This document shows, in pieces, positions 1 to 9,956 of a DNA stretch of 22,322 nucleotides (the first letter of the stretch is position 1; every line of letters starts with the position of its first letter). Position numbers and translations under genes: made by a program. This stretch comes from Chara braunii (Eukaryota; Streptophyta; Charophyceae; Charales; Characeae). The notes under the pieces were generated by a model. It was not told the DNA's origin, made no database searches, and saw only the letters and a program-made list of their open reading frames with translations. The DNA is taken from NCBI GenBank assembly GCA_003427395.1, contig BFEA01000783.1, forward strand, positions 367,020 to 389,341, given 5' to 3'.

Positions 1-152
1 CGTGCTCATCGCTGTACGTGAACTTGGTGCATGATCGTGGATCCGTGCTTTTGGTGCTCATCGTGAACTTGGTGCATGATCGTGGATCTGTGCTTCTGGT
101 GCTCATCGTGAACTTGGTCCCTCATCGTGGCTCCGCGCTTTTTGTGTCCATC
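1..152. repeat. 45-bp tandem repeat, about three copies
   Basis: Units beginning GTGAACTTGGT start at 18, 63 and 108, a regular 45-bp period. A partial unit (GTGCTCATC) lies before the first. The first two full units differ at only a few bases and the third is more diverged. Because 45 is a multiple of three, the plus strand reads as a 15-residue repeat without stops into the following CT tract. I see no start context, domain or homology that makes this a gene, so I call it a minisatellite cut by the window edge. Confidence 0.85.
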
Positions 153-158
153 GTTGAT

Positions 159-162
<4 letters not shown>

Positions 163-234
<72 letters not shown>
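163..234. repeat. (CT)n microsatellite
   Basis: An almost uninterrupted run of about 36 CT dinucleotides. It follows the 45-bp repeat directly. Confidence 0.97.
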
Positions 235-236
<2 letters not shown>

Positions 237-1005
237 CGCGGATACGTTCTCTTCCCCCTCAAACCTCCATCACCCACTCTAAGCTATGCAGCAACGGCAC
301 GTTCTACTCGAGCTATGCCTATTCTCGCTCTAGCTGTCACTCTTTGTCTCTCTCATATCTGCCTTCTTCCGGGCTAGCACTTGAGCAGCAGTGCTCCAGC
401 CTTCAGACAACGCAAGGCGGAGTGAGGGGAACAGCTGTGGCAGGTCAAGCCTTTGTAGCGTTAACTTGACCCCGCCTGCCTCAGGTTGAATCCTGGGATG
501 GCTGAGTTTTCTGTATCTGAGTGGCCAAGAATTCCTCGTGGGCACCCTGACCCACTGAGCCCTGGAAGGTTCTGGAGACTGTTGCTGAACTGTTGATTTT
601 GGTAGGGCTGGCTTTGACTTCTAGAGGCCGTCAGCACCTCGGTTTGACCCTTGCCCCTAGGCCTACTGACCTACAGACTTTGGGGAGCTCCCTCTCTAGA
701 GGCTGTAGGACCAACTTTTGACCCTAGAACTTTGGCTTTACCGAAAGCTATGACCCCAAGGCTTGTTCTGTGCTGGACCTCGGTTCCTTGCAAAAAGAAA
801 AGGGCAAAAAAAGTTTTAAAAACACACACCGAAAAACACAAAAGCAAAGCAAAACCAAACAGAATTAAAGAGACTGCGAATGCAGCTAGCAGTCTTCCGT
901 ACACGTATGTTGCCAGTGGATATAGCATTCCCATTGTGCTTTTCTTATTTGCCGTCTTCTGGATTTTGTCATTGGTGTGCACTGGTTTCTCCTTGCGTGG
1001 CATAG
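235..1005. other. No recognisable gene; probably intron or flank of the kinase exon
   Basis: I see no kinase subdomain (HRD, DFG or glycine loop) in any frame of this stretch. An A-rich patch lies at about 788-870. The last part ends in a pyrimidine-rich run and CATAG, a plausible 3' splice site just before the kinase exon at 1006. The upstream exons of that gene are therefore either beyond the window or lost. Confidence 0.5.
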
Positions 1006-1170
1006 GTGAAGGGAACACTGGGCTACTTGGACCCTGAGTATCAACGAACACATGTTGCAAGCTTGGCGAGTGATGTGTACAGCTTTGGTGTGCTCATGCT
1101 CGAGATAATTGCAGGCAGGAGGCCGATTGACCCTACCCGACCCGCTGATGAGATCAACCTTCAGTATTGG
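1006..1170 (+). CDS. Single exon of a receptor-like protein kinase (subdomains VIII-IX)
   Basis: The exon encodes 55 residues in phase 0, from [12 protein letters not shown] through [12 protein letters not shown] to [16 protein letters not shown] is the activation-segment end (subdomain VIII) typical of plant receptor-like kinases. [14 protein letters not shown] is subdomain IX, with the conserved Asp that structures the catalytic loop, and GRRPID follows as usual. The exon is bounded by AG at 1004-1005 and GTGAGT at 1171-1176, both good plant splice signals. Such kinases are membrane receptors or cytoplasmic relatives that phosphorylate Ser/Thr. The ATP-binding lobe, HRD and DFG motifs and subdomains X-XI are not seen nearby, and a TG microsatellite then retroelement sequence follow. 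It is either one exon of a gene with large introns or an orphan fragment; the reading frame itself is intact. Confidence 0.75.
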
Positions 1171-1182
1171 GTGAGTTTCTCT

Positions 1183-1187
<5 letters not shown>

Positions 1188-1264
<77 letters not shown>

Positions 1265-1265
1265 G
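1188..1265. repeat. (TG)n microsatellite
   Basis: About 38 TG dinucleotides with one interruption (TTTG near 1244). It lies about 17 bp inside the putative intron after the kinase exon donor. Frames through it are repeat artefacts. Confidence 0.97.
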
Positions 1266-1351
1266 CTTGAAAGGGTGTGTGCGACAAGGCTCATGATGAT
1301 AAGAGACATAATTACCATCAAATCTCCGAAATAATTTATCGGCGCACCTTA

Positions 1352-1502
1352 AGAACAAAAACTTGTAGGCACTGTGCAGACGCATCTGGTACCGGAAGGT
1401 CGGAAATGACTATGCCGGACTACACAAGCCTGCTCAGGAACAAACACTTGTAGGCGTGGTGCAGACGCATCCTGTACTGGAAGGTGGAAATGACTATGCC
1501 GG
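1352..1502. repeat. Imperfect direct duplication, about 66 bp, offset 86 bp
   Basis: Copy 1 (about 1352-1418) and copy 2 (about 1438-1502) share ACTTGTAGGC, GTGCAGACGCATC and GAAATGACTATGCCGG with a few substitutions and small indels. No coding signal is seen. A separate shared string, GGGGAGGCGGGAGGGCAGA, occurs at about 1613 and 1742 and suggests further local duplication. Confidence 0.75.
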
Positions 1503-1866
1503 GGCGAACTGGAACACACACACTGACACATCAAACAGACGCCACAAGATGGGGAGAAGAAAAGACAATAAGGCAAAAGGCAGGGACGCAATGACAACAC
1601 GCAGCAGCACGGGGGAGGCGGGAGGGCAGACCATACATAAACACACAATGCAAAGAACGACAAATGAAAAGTGCAAGTTTGAAAAGACAACCCAAGCATA
1701 GGAAAACAGGCAGCAGCGAAAGACAATGGCTGGAGGGCACTGGGGAGGCGGGAGGGCAGAAGACACTCGAACACTAAGCTGTTAGGACCTGCCAAACACA
1801 GACTGAGACACACAGCTGATTTCTGAGTCTTGCCAATGGAATGTATGCCTTGCTGAGTTTCCCACT

Positions 1867-3152
1867 TGTTGCTGAGTTTTCTAAGTCTGAGTGTGTTACA
1901 TGCCCAGTTGGGCGATGTACATATAAACCGAGGATCCGCAATGTGATAAAAAGGACTGAATGGACAATGCAGTACAAGTGGAATCTCAACAAGCAATGTG
2001 CATTCCGATACATACAAAATGGTGTTTTATAGCGCCGTGGAAGATTTAGATACAAGTCCTGACCTGACCGGGACTGACCTCATTCACATAGTACAAGATA
2101 GCGAAGCAGAATGCTAGAATACTAATGACTAGCCCAATCGATGTTTCAATGCAGACCAAACATACATCATGCCCATCACAAGGTGTGAAGGGGGCCTGGC
2201 GCTGTACACAGGAAAGAGGCGCCAGGTCCAGACATACACAGACGAAGAGGAGGGCATCAGACGGAGAAGAGGAAGTGGGAGATGGGAAAGTCGTCAACAC
2301 CAAGTCTCGTTACCAGTCCCAAATAATCCCTCTTCGAAATGTCTGAAGTCCCATGTCGAGTCTGGATCCAAGGTCATCAAGCTCTCTCTCTCTCGTAGTA
2401 GTAGTAGTCTGCTGATGCAGTGAAGTCAGATAGCGAGAGGGTGAGAAGGAGATGGTGGACTGAGAAGAGGAAGAAGAAGAATTCTCTCTCTCTCTCTTGT
2501 ATGCCAGGTACTAACCTGTGAAGATGGCGCTGTGCTGCAGGTACCTCGAAGACGAAGCTGGAGCAACGGCGCTTGTAGGTAAGTATCCCTGGCCTCCGCC
2601 CAATCTCTCTCTCTCTAGTCCTACTCTAGCTATGGCGCCCAGCGCTGAAGACTACAACTAACGCTACTACTACTCCTGCAGCGCTCCTCCAGAGTGCTGC
2701 TGCCGAATCCTGAAGACTACTGACTGCCTCCTGCCTACCCGTGAAGTGCATGGGAAGTCCCTATGTACTACCTCGGCCTGCCTCCTGACTGCCTCCGACT
2801 GCCTGCAGTTGCAGGGCGGGCAGTCCAGGAGGCTGCTCTTGCCAATGCCGAATTGAGCCAGGGCCTGGTGCTGCAGCTGTCATGGGAACAGGCCAAAAAT
2901 AGCCTGTTCCTAAACCCTGGTTTGGTGCCTGAGTTTCAGGGCAGGTCGGTCTGATGACAGACCAAAAATGGCCCTTCGTTTCAGGCTAAAAAGGCTACTG
3001 CCATTTTTAGTCTCAAACGACACAGGGTCTGTAGGCCCCTGTTTTTCAGGCTTTCGGGCTGAACAGACACGGGGCCTGTAGGCCCTGGTTTTCAGGCTTT
3101 CAGCCTGAGGGACGCAGGGCCTGGAAAATGGCCCTCGTGTGCAGGCGCAACA
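1867..3152 (-). repeat. Probable 3' LTR region of the Ty3/gypsy element (outer end uncertain)
   Basis: On the minus strand the integrase stop codon and the polypurine tract are followed within a few bases by TGTTGCGCC, a normal LTR start. On the plus strand the region would therefore end GCAACA (3147-3152). The matching inverted end TGTTGC occurs at 1867-1872, giving a possible 1.29-kb LTR, but such a hexamer is easy to find by chance. No second LTR copy is visible in the window, so the outer boundary is not established. The region contains short CT tracts (near 2382, 2485, 2605) and no convincing coding sequence. Confidence 0.3.
3025..3130. repeat. 47-bp tandem repeat, about 2.3 copies
   Basis: Units start GGGTCTGTAGGCCCCTG at 3025 and GGGCCTGTAGGCCCTGG at 3072. 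A third start, GGGCCTGGAAAATGG, is at 3117. TTTTCAGGCTTTC is repeated inside each unit. It lies inside the presumed LTR. Confidence 0.7.
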
Positions 3153-3157
3153 TGTAA

Positions 3158-3173
3158 CCCCCCCCCCTCTTTA
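3158..3173 (-). other. Polypurine tract of the Ty3/gypsy element
   Basis: On the minus strand the sequence reads TAAAGAGGGGGGGGGG. It lies just upstream of the presumed 3' LTR start and overlaps the TAA stop codon of the integrase frame (3171-3173). Position and composition fit a plus-strand DNA priming site of an LTR retrotransposon. Confidence 0.7.
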
Positions 3174-4800
3174 TGAAGTCAAGCCGGGGCGAGGGCGAAG
3201 CTGACGATCTGAAGGTGAAACCTGGATGCAGGTGCGGCGTGGAGCCGAAGAGACCGGCTTGCCTTGCATCTTGCTTTCGTTGCATGCGAGAATGTCTGGA
3301 GCTGTTGCTTGAAGTTCCGCACGGGTCAACCAACGGTCAGCGCGGTGTGTGCAGTATGCAAAATGTACTAAGTACTCGGTTGGCCTGTTGTCGTAGTGTC
3401 GCTGGGAGATGATGTCGCCGACCTCTTGAAAACCGTCCATAGAGGGTGGGTCTTGTGATCGTCGCCCGGGAAAATCGTCATGTTCCGCTGGCGTGTAAGG
3501 AGCCAACTTGGAGCAATGAAAGACCGGGTAGAAGGGCAAGTGGGCGGGCACCTGAATGGTGAAGGAAGGTCCCTCGAGTGCATCCCCAGGGGGTGCCACG
3601 ATCGGCCAAGGCCCCATCCATTTCGGGAGGAGCTTTCGAGAGATATCTTGTTCAAGGCTGAATTCCGCGTCGGAGACCCAAACGAGATCGCCGACGTGGA
3701 ATGGGCAAGGAAGACGTTGGCGATTGGCTTGTTGGCTCATGCGTTGCTGCGTCTTGGCCATCTGGTCGCGTGCCTTGACAAGTAGCTCTTGCATCCGACG
3801 CAAGAAAAGAAGATGGTCGTCGTTCTCGGCCGTTCGTGGAATGATGGTGTCCAACGGCGAAGTGACCGGCGAGCCGTGCTCGAACTCGAAGGGCGACATC
3901 CCGATAGCCGGGTGGATGGACGAGTTGTAGGCCAACTCGAAATCCGGCAGCCGCTCGACCCAATCCTTTTGGTCGGGACGGATGATAGTGCAAAGGAGAA
4001 CGTGTGCGGTCTGATGCGCCCTCTCCGTTTGGCCATTGGTTTGGGGGTGGCGAGCCGAACATGGCTTGAGAGATGAGCCCCATTGTTTGATGAGCGCCAA
4101 CCAAAAGTCGGACATGAACCGAGTGTCGCGGTCGCAGACGATTTCCTTGGGGTAACCCTTGGTTTGAATCCAACCGGTGTAAAGAACCTAGGTCAACTCC
4201 GGTGTCTTGGCATGATAGCGGCAAGGCAAAAACATGGCGAACTTGGTGAGTTGGTCGACCACCGTGAGAATCTCATCCACTCCGGTCTTGTGCTTGGGGA
4301 ACGGGCCGGTAATGTCCATGGCAATCGCTTCCCTTCGCCTCAACGGGACCGGTAGTGGTCATAACTCGCCGTACAGACGATGGTTGCGGGATTTGCAGCG
4401 TTGGCAAACCTCACATGACTCGCAATAGCGTGTGACGTCGCCGAGAAGGTCGGGCCACCAAAATTGCTCACGAAGTCGGCCAATCGTGCGATTGACTCCA
4501 ACGTGTCCGGAGGCGGGAGCATCGTGGAACTCGCCAAGAAGTCGTGTACGCAAGTGAGGATCACTCGGTATGCAAAGAAGATCCTTCCCCCGCGTGTGGA
4601 CAAGCAAGTACCCGTCTTGGATCTGGTAGTGAGAAGGCGCCGGATTAGGAGAGGAGCAATTCGCGTACTTGTCGCGAAACTTGGGGTCGGCTTGGTAGCC
4701 GCGGATGAAGCTGTCCCGTAGGTCGTTGTCGATCTCAAAGGTTGAGTAGACCGCGGTACAATGATCCGGATGCCGTGAAAGAGCAGCCGCAAAACGCAGA
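3171..4800 (-). pseudogene. Ty3/gypsy integrase with C-terminal chromodomain, interrupted by two stops
   Basis: One frame runs from about 4800 down to a TAA at 3171. It begins in the RNase H-integrase linker (ALSRHPDH). Next is the HHCC zinc-binding region, with H residues in the HDAPASGH area and CESC as the CxxC. The catalytic core follows, with D in AMDITGPF, D in the CDRDTRF region and E in NGQTERAH, so the three acidic residues are kept. A chromodomain-like segment near the end (EYLVHFAY, DRWLTRAEL) marks a chromovirus-type integrase that can bind chromatin at the target. The frame is broken by TGA at 4359-4361 and TAG at 4188-4190. Integrase inserts the cDNA copy in the nucleus; this copy is inactive. 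The N-terminal junction at about 4800 adjoins unrelated DNA. Confidence 0.9.
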
Positions 4801-6523
4801 AGTTGGTTCTTAATCCTCGTCGTGATATATACATGGAGCTTCCGCAAGCCGCTCCGGCCGAGTGCGCCAGCCATACCTCTCGCGAGCCCCTACGACAGGA
4901 TAGGGCCTACGCGAGGCACGACTTACCTCCACCTTACGGGAGTTGTCACCTCCCTTTGGTGGGCGTATCCCCGCCGAGCTACCAGTCTACAGTACGAAAG
5001 CTGATGAGTTGCAATCGCAGAGGTGGACCAGTCGAGGGCGTTTCTCGTTCGTTGTAGCATAGGGGGTACGCGCGGTACTACGCCTCTATCGAACCCGCAC
5101 GCGAACTGGCATCTTGGGGGGGCTGAGGTCCCAAGCGCGACTCGTCGCCGGTCGGCTAGGACGCATCCCACACGCCACGCGCACACCACTATAAAGAACA
5201 TAAAAATAAAAGGCATACACATACACACATACATATACATATACAGAACGACACTGAACAAACAACGCGACAACACTCCTAGTCCCTTAGTAGTCATCCC
5301 ATAACTTTCCGATGCGGAAATCAGATAGGTGTCGCGCGTGAGACTTAATATAAAACCGCGCGGACGCAGGGCTAACTCATATCGACTCGCAATGCAAGCG
5401 TACGCAAGCGGTCGCAATGATGGCGTACTATGTAGTACCCATACTCATTCGATCCTCGTTAATCTCGAGGGTCGCGTTCGACACCCAAGTGTCGGCTGGC
5501 ACGCGCCTTGAGGGAATGATCTCTCGACGCTGGACAACCGCCAAGTGCGGTTGAGAACCACACCCTCTTCTGCACCCTGCAGAGAGTGGGTGGTACACAG
5601 GTTTATACCTGTGGTAGCAATCGTCTCTTATGCCCTGGAGACGAGCTCCATCATCTAAGGCCTGGAGAGAAGTCAAGGGGTTTGACTTTGACGGCTGCCA
5701 CCGACTACAACGTCCAACCATAAAAATCTCTAAAAAGCAAAGGATAAGGGAAAGTCTTCATTCCCCTTGAAAACATAATTTGTTGAACCCTTACGCACGG
5801 TCACGGTAGGCCGCACGAAACACTCAAGACATATGTATGCACATATATATAGAGGGTTATTAATATAGGACGATCACTTCTGACAGTCACAATGGGACTC
5901 CTCTCAATCATATATGTATGTAATCGCAGGCAGTCACATCCAAATTCCAAACCACAAACATACCTGCAATCACATCAAAGATCCAACAAAGTCCACACAC
6001 TACACGGGGTCAACTTGAACCATTCTCTACGCTCATACCCCTTGCTTTAGCCATACAAACCTCAACCTTAGTGCACCCTTCCAGCAAATAAAATACTCAG
6101 TATCTTTGTTAAATGACCATTCAATAAAGTCCGGGTAAAAACACAATGAAACAGATCAAACCACAGGGCTAAAGCCTTTAAGTTGAGTGGCAAGAGTGGA
6201 TTGGAGTTGAATCGTAGACCGGCGAATCGGCAACCGACCTGTTATCAGTGATAACAAAAGGTGATCCCTGTAGGATCAAGCTGAATCTAGCCCAAATCCT
6301 GAATCAATCGATCAAGAAGATCTGTAACACAAGATAGGTCAATACCCCAAGCTAAATCTATAAGTCCATAGAGAATAATCCCCATATCACGATCTCACTC
6401 AAATCATCCTAATTAACTAAGCCTAAACCTACCTCTAAGCAAGTGCCAAAAGAAAGGTAGACCCTGACAAAATCTTCTCTATACAGAGTGGATCGCCAGA
6501 ATCGCCACCTATTAAAACATAAT
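4800..6523. other. Outer part of the inserted block; no gene seen
   Basis: From 4800 to about 5750 the DNA is moderately GC-rich; from 5750 to 6523 it is AT-rich. I recognise no protein, tRNA or rRNA. Small hairpins recur: CAACCGC/GCGGTTG at 5535-5553, CACAGGT/ACCTGTG at about 5597-5614, the perfect inverted repeat GTTATCAGTGATAAC at 6241-6255, and TGATCC/GGATCA at 6262-6278. This stretch has no counterpart on the right side of the window, where homology to the left arm stops near 19975. It is either the remainder of the same mobile element or an additional insertion. Confidence 0.5.
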
Positions 6524-7060
6524 CTAACTCCTTTAAACTAAGGAAATTTCGGCAGTAGGAAAAGTGTCTTTTCAGAATTTATATCAGCCCGAATATAAAC
6601 ACAGAAATAGTCTTTGACTTTCCAAAGTCAAATTTGTCTAACTCCCTGAACTAGAACAAATTTGGACAGCACTCCCTTTAGAAAATGAGACTTTTAAGAT
6701 TTATACTAAGTGAAATATGAACTCGAACATAAAATCTGAGTTCAACTCAGACAAAATTTAACCAACTCCTTAGATTTGTAGAAATTTCGGCAGCGCTTCC
6801 CGTAGAGAAAGTGCTATTCCAAGATTTATACAAAGCTAAGTTCAGAATCTAAAGTGACTTCGACTTTTCAAAGTCTAATTTTGTCTAACTCCTTGAATTA
6901 GCAAAAATTTAGAAAAGGAGATGTTCCAGATTTTTACTAAGCCAAAAAGTCAGAAAAGTTTGACCCTGAAATCTGACTAACTCCTTGGTTTTGTAGAAAT
7001 TTCGGCAGCGCTTCCGATAGAGAAAGTGGCTTACCAAGATTTATACAAGACCAAGTATAA
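6524..7060. repeat. Degenerate tandem repeat of about 115 bp, five copies
   Basis: Units begin with (T)CTAACTCCTT at about 6524, 6638, 6761, 6877 and 6980. They share AGAAATTTCGGCAGCGCTTCC, split here as AGAAATTTCGG then CAGCGCTTCC, followed by TAGAGAAAGTG and AAGATTTATAC. Copies are diverged and some have internal deletions. The last units are also present in reverse complement on the right arm at about 19800-19975. No coding potential. Confidence 0.75.
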
Positions 7061-7333
7061 TAAAAGATCCCATAAAATGCAGGAATTGATCTAAGTAAAA
7101 AAAACTTAGCTCAGAAAATGCAGGAATTGAAACTAACTCCTATGACTCTAGCACGTGGCGAGCAACTAAAACAACTACCTATCAAACTGAAACTCAGACT
7201 AAGTAGTAGCCTCACGCAGTCACATGCAGGCCAAACCACAAAGGTAAGTACTCTCACCATCCCCAAGTCAACCTGGACAAACAATAGTTCGTAATCTTTC
7301 AATAATTTATCCCTTTATACCCAGCTTACATAG

Positions 7334-8217
7334 AGCTAGACCACCCAAACTTATGAAACATGTCTAGCTTAGCCATGAAGTATACACAAACACAGGGCAC
7401 AACAACTTTTCTCTTCTTTGAGCATATGACTAGGCCACCCTAGTTGCCCTGAACTGTGTAAGATATCCAAGTTATATATAATTGTCTGCACTTAGTCTTC
7501 TAAGGCTGCATATGACTGAACCAAACTCAAGTTCAGTCTGCCCAATCTTACCACCAATTTACTTTTAATTAATACTCTCTTTAGGTTGTGATAAGCTACA
7601 GTCAGACTACCTAAACTTATAGAATAGTCTGACTAGCCTGTTCTTAAATAAGATAATAATAAAGTATAGCCAAATTATAACCTTTGGGTCCCAGCATGTG
7701 CGAGGCATTGGGCCAGACTACCTAAACTTATAAAATAGTCTGACTCTCTGCCTGGTTCGTTCCTCTCTGATCCAATCTGTGCGTGGCATGGAGTCGAAGC
7801 CACCCAAACTTATGGAATAGCCCGACTCTCTGCCAAAGTTACTCCCTCAGAATAAAAGCAGGAAGGGGTTGAGCCACCCAAACTTATGGAATGTGCTCAG
7901 ACCTCCTCGTTCATAACCAAAAAAACTGAAAAAATCCGAATTAAACAAGGCAACCAAGCCACCCCAACTTATTGTATTTGGTTCCTGAAAAGTTAACCAC
8001 AGACAGCTCTCACAAGTCAGAGCAACCAGACCATCTAAACTTATAGAATGGCCTGACTCTCCATGCAATTCCACAACATTGGGTCTCCCCAAACTTATGG
8101 GGACTTCCCAGCCTCCAGAGCAATCAGACCACCCAAACTTATGGAATGGTCTGATGCTCCGAGCAATCCAAAATAAACACAGCACTGGGTCTCCCCAAAC
8201 TTATGGGGACTTCCCAG
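7334..8217 (+). repeat. Array of stem-variable, loop-constant hairpins (left arm)
   Basis: Ten copies of a loop with core AAACTTAT (consensus CCCAAACTTATGGAA) occur at intervals of about 45-265 bp. Each is flanked by inverted sequences that differ between copies: AGCTAGAC/GTCTAGCT (7334-7369), GTCAGACTA/TAGTCTGAC (7601-7633), CAGACTA/TAGTCTG (7714-7742), GAGTCG/CGACTC (7791-7828), TGAGC/GCTCA (7870-7899), AACCAA/TTGGTT (7952-7983), a 6-of-7 stem at 8027-8055, ATCAGACCA/TGGTCTGAT (8123-8155), and two TCCCC/GGGGA hairpins (8080-8110 and about 8186-8216). Two further hairpins have changed loops: ACTAGG/CCTAGT near 7429-7444 and GACTGAAC/GTTCAGTC at 7514-7538. Function unknown. Confidence 0.85.
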
Positions 8218-9176
8218 CCTTAATGACCCAGTCAAGCTTTAAAGCAATACTGCCTTCCTCCCAACCTTCCCCCAGATGCATTCCCTTTTTGCAATCTGCT
8301 TTCACGCAATAAAAAAAAACTGAAACTGAGATTGCACAGGCATTCCTTTACTTAGTCAGATTCATATCCTGAAAGTCAAACTCAAAGTCAGAGTAGGAAT
8401 GCATGCAATATACTCAGTTAAAACATAGCAAGAGTACAGATAGGGGTTATACTGGTTTTATAGAGGGGGATGGGTGGTTACCTCTCAATTCCCTGCCTCC
8501 AGAACTCCTCTTGAGTTCCGGCAGAGCTCCCGCAATCGGTGGGTGGACTCCCCACAGAGTCTTGATGCAGACCTACGGGTTGCAATCCCGCCTGCCGCCT
8601 TCCTCTCTGAACATCAGACTAGACTTAGAGTAAGAAAGACAGAATGAAGATAGGTTGAGACTCTCAGATCCAAGAAGGGTGCTCTCAAACTCACACGAGA
8701 GGGTCTTGGTATCTCAGATCGCCTGAGGGGCCCGCAATGGCAGCCAACCGCGCCGCAACTTGGTCACACTGAAGCCAACTGGCGGCGTTAACTCTCTGAC
8801 GACTCTCCGATTCGCAGTATTGAACCCCTTGAGGTCCTTTCACAACTGCATCACTACCCTTCAACAAAACTCAGTCATTCCTCAGAGCTTCATGGCTCGA
8901 AATGCGCTGGCCATGGCTGAAAACACGGCCTGTGGGTCAAAAATGCAGTTTTTTCCGCTTCTTGCAGTGAGGTAACCGCGTGGTCCGGCTGGCTGTGCAA
9001 CGATCAAAATGTACTCAGAAAACCAATTATGTAATCTTCAGCATGCCCCACCGTTCGCATGTAGCTACTTTACCCTGCAGTATAGGCTGCACACAGGCTA
9101 ATGCGTAAGTCTCCACCTTCACATCTAACCCTTTACCGTCTAGGTTGGCAGGAGGAGAAGCCTTCGGGCCAGCAAG

Positions 9177-9204
9177 CAGATCTGCGGTTCCCGCAGTTGA
9201 TCTG
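9177..9204. repeat. Bulged hairpin, 11 bp
   Basis: CTGCGG (9182-9187) pairs with CCGCAG (9191-9196) around the loop TTC. The stem continues with CAGAT (9177-9181) pairing to ATCTG (9200-9204) after a three-base bulge. Confidence 0.6.
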
Positions 9205-9831
9205 TTGCCGCTTTACTTGGCGAGATTGCCCTGCATCGGTTAGTTGGCCAGTGCTTAGCTCCGCAGTTGTTCTCTTGATCCTATCGGCAGGATGGGCAAC
9301 CCGTTGATCCGTAAGTAAGTCTTCGCCCCTTGGGAGGCCCTTCACTCCGTCTACTGACAACCGGTGGGGGAGCGAGGCATCGACCCTCAGGTAAGCCTCT
9401 ATTCTTCACGGCCCCCCTTGTCGCTATGTCGATTGTTTTAATAGGGGCAAAAATCGGGATGAATCTTCCCTAGGAATGAGGGAAGGTACACGCAGATGTC
9501 GGGCAGAAATATCAGTACTATGTGAGCCGCCTGCTGCTATTTTGTCGCCCCCCTTTTCTCGATTACCCAAGCAGGAACGACACTACGAAGGAGAGGACAT
9601 CTCATCGTCGAAGAGAACCACTGCATGCACGGAGAGGGGGCCGCAGCGTGCGGGGGGATACAATGAGCAATCTCGAAGTGAAATTTTCACTAAAAAGTGG
9701 GAGTGCTCGTTGCTATTGCAAGGCCGCTCTACCCTCCTGTATGCAGCCTATGAGTCACACAGTGCCAAACCTGCACCATGTCGTCGAGTTTGTGGTAGTC
9801 GAGAACCGCCATTCCACCTTTTAGTTTACCA

Positions 9832-9847
9832 GATCCCGTACGGGATC
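9832..9847. repeat. Perfect 16-bp palindrome
   Basis: GATCCCGTACGGGATC reads the same on both strands. I did not find an equally perfect palindrome at the corresponding place in the right arm. It could be a protein-binding site or simply another member of the hairpin-rich texture of the element. Confidence 0.7.
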
Positions 9848-9956
9848 AAGTGAGACCTTCCGTCTTTCAAATCCTGCCATATCCTTCACGCACTTCACTC
9901 TCTCGCTAACTCCCCCTACACTAACCTTCATACTTCTCTAACCTCATATTTCAGGT

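Noticed and set aside
18-377. 119-residue frame over the 45-bp repeat and CT tract
   Set aside because: Product is a 15-residue repeat then poly-Leu/Ser from (CT)n. Low-complexity artefact.
886-1385. Minus-strand His/Thr-rich frames over the TG tract
   Set aside because: They translate the microsatellite and the antisense of the kinase exon.
1780-2016. Alternative small LTR (TGTTAG...ACATACA with a TATA-like ACATATAAA)
   Set aside because: The end CATACA is not a good inverted match of TGTTAG, the following bases only loosely resemble a tRNA-Met primer site, and no gag follows. It also conflicts with the LTR placement linked to the polypurine tract.
5531-5720. Possible tRNA or structured RNA near the hairpins at 5535-5614
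   Set aside because: No cloverleaf with T-loop GTTCRA and acceptor pairing could be assembled, only isolated short hairpins.
7334-8217. CRISPR-like array (short repeats with variable sequence between)
   Set aside because: Repeat cores are short and degenerate, spacing runs from about 45 to 265 bp, the sequence between units is itself repetitive, and the context is clearly eukaryotic. The constant part is a hairpin loop, not a repeat with unique spacers.
9476-9853. 125-residue plus-strand frame in the left arm
   Set aside because: No recognisable domain, overlapping frame of similar length, and no counterpart seen at the homologous place in the right arm.
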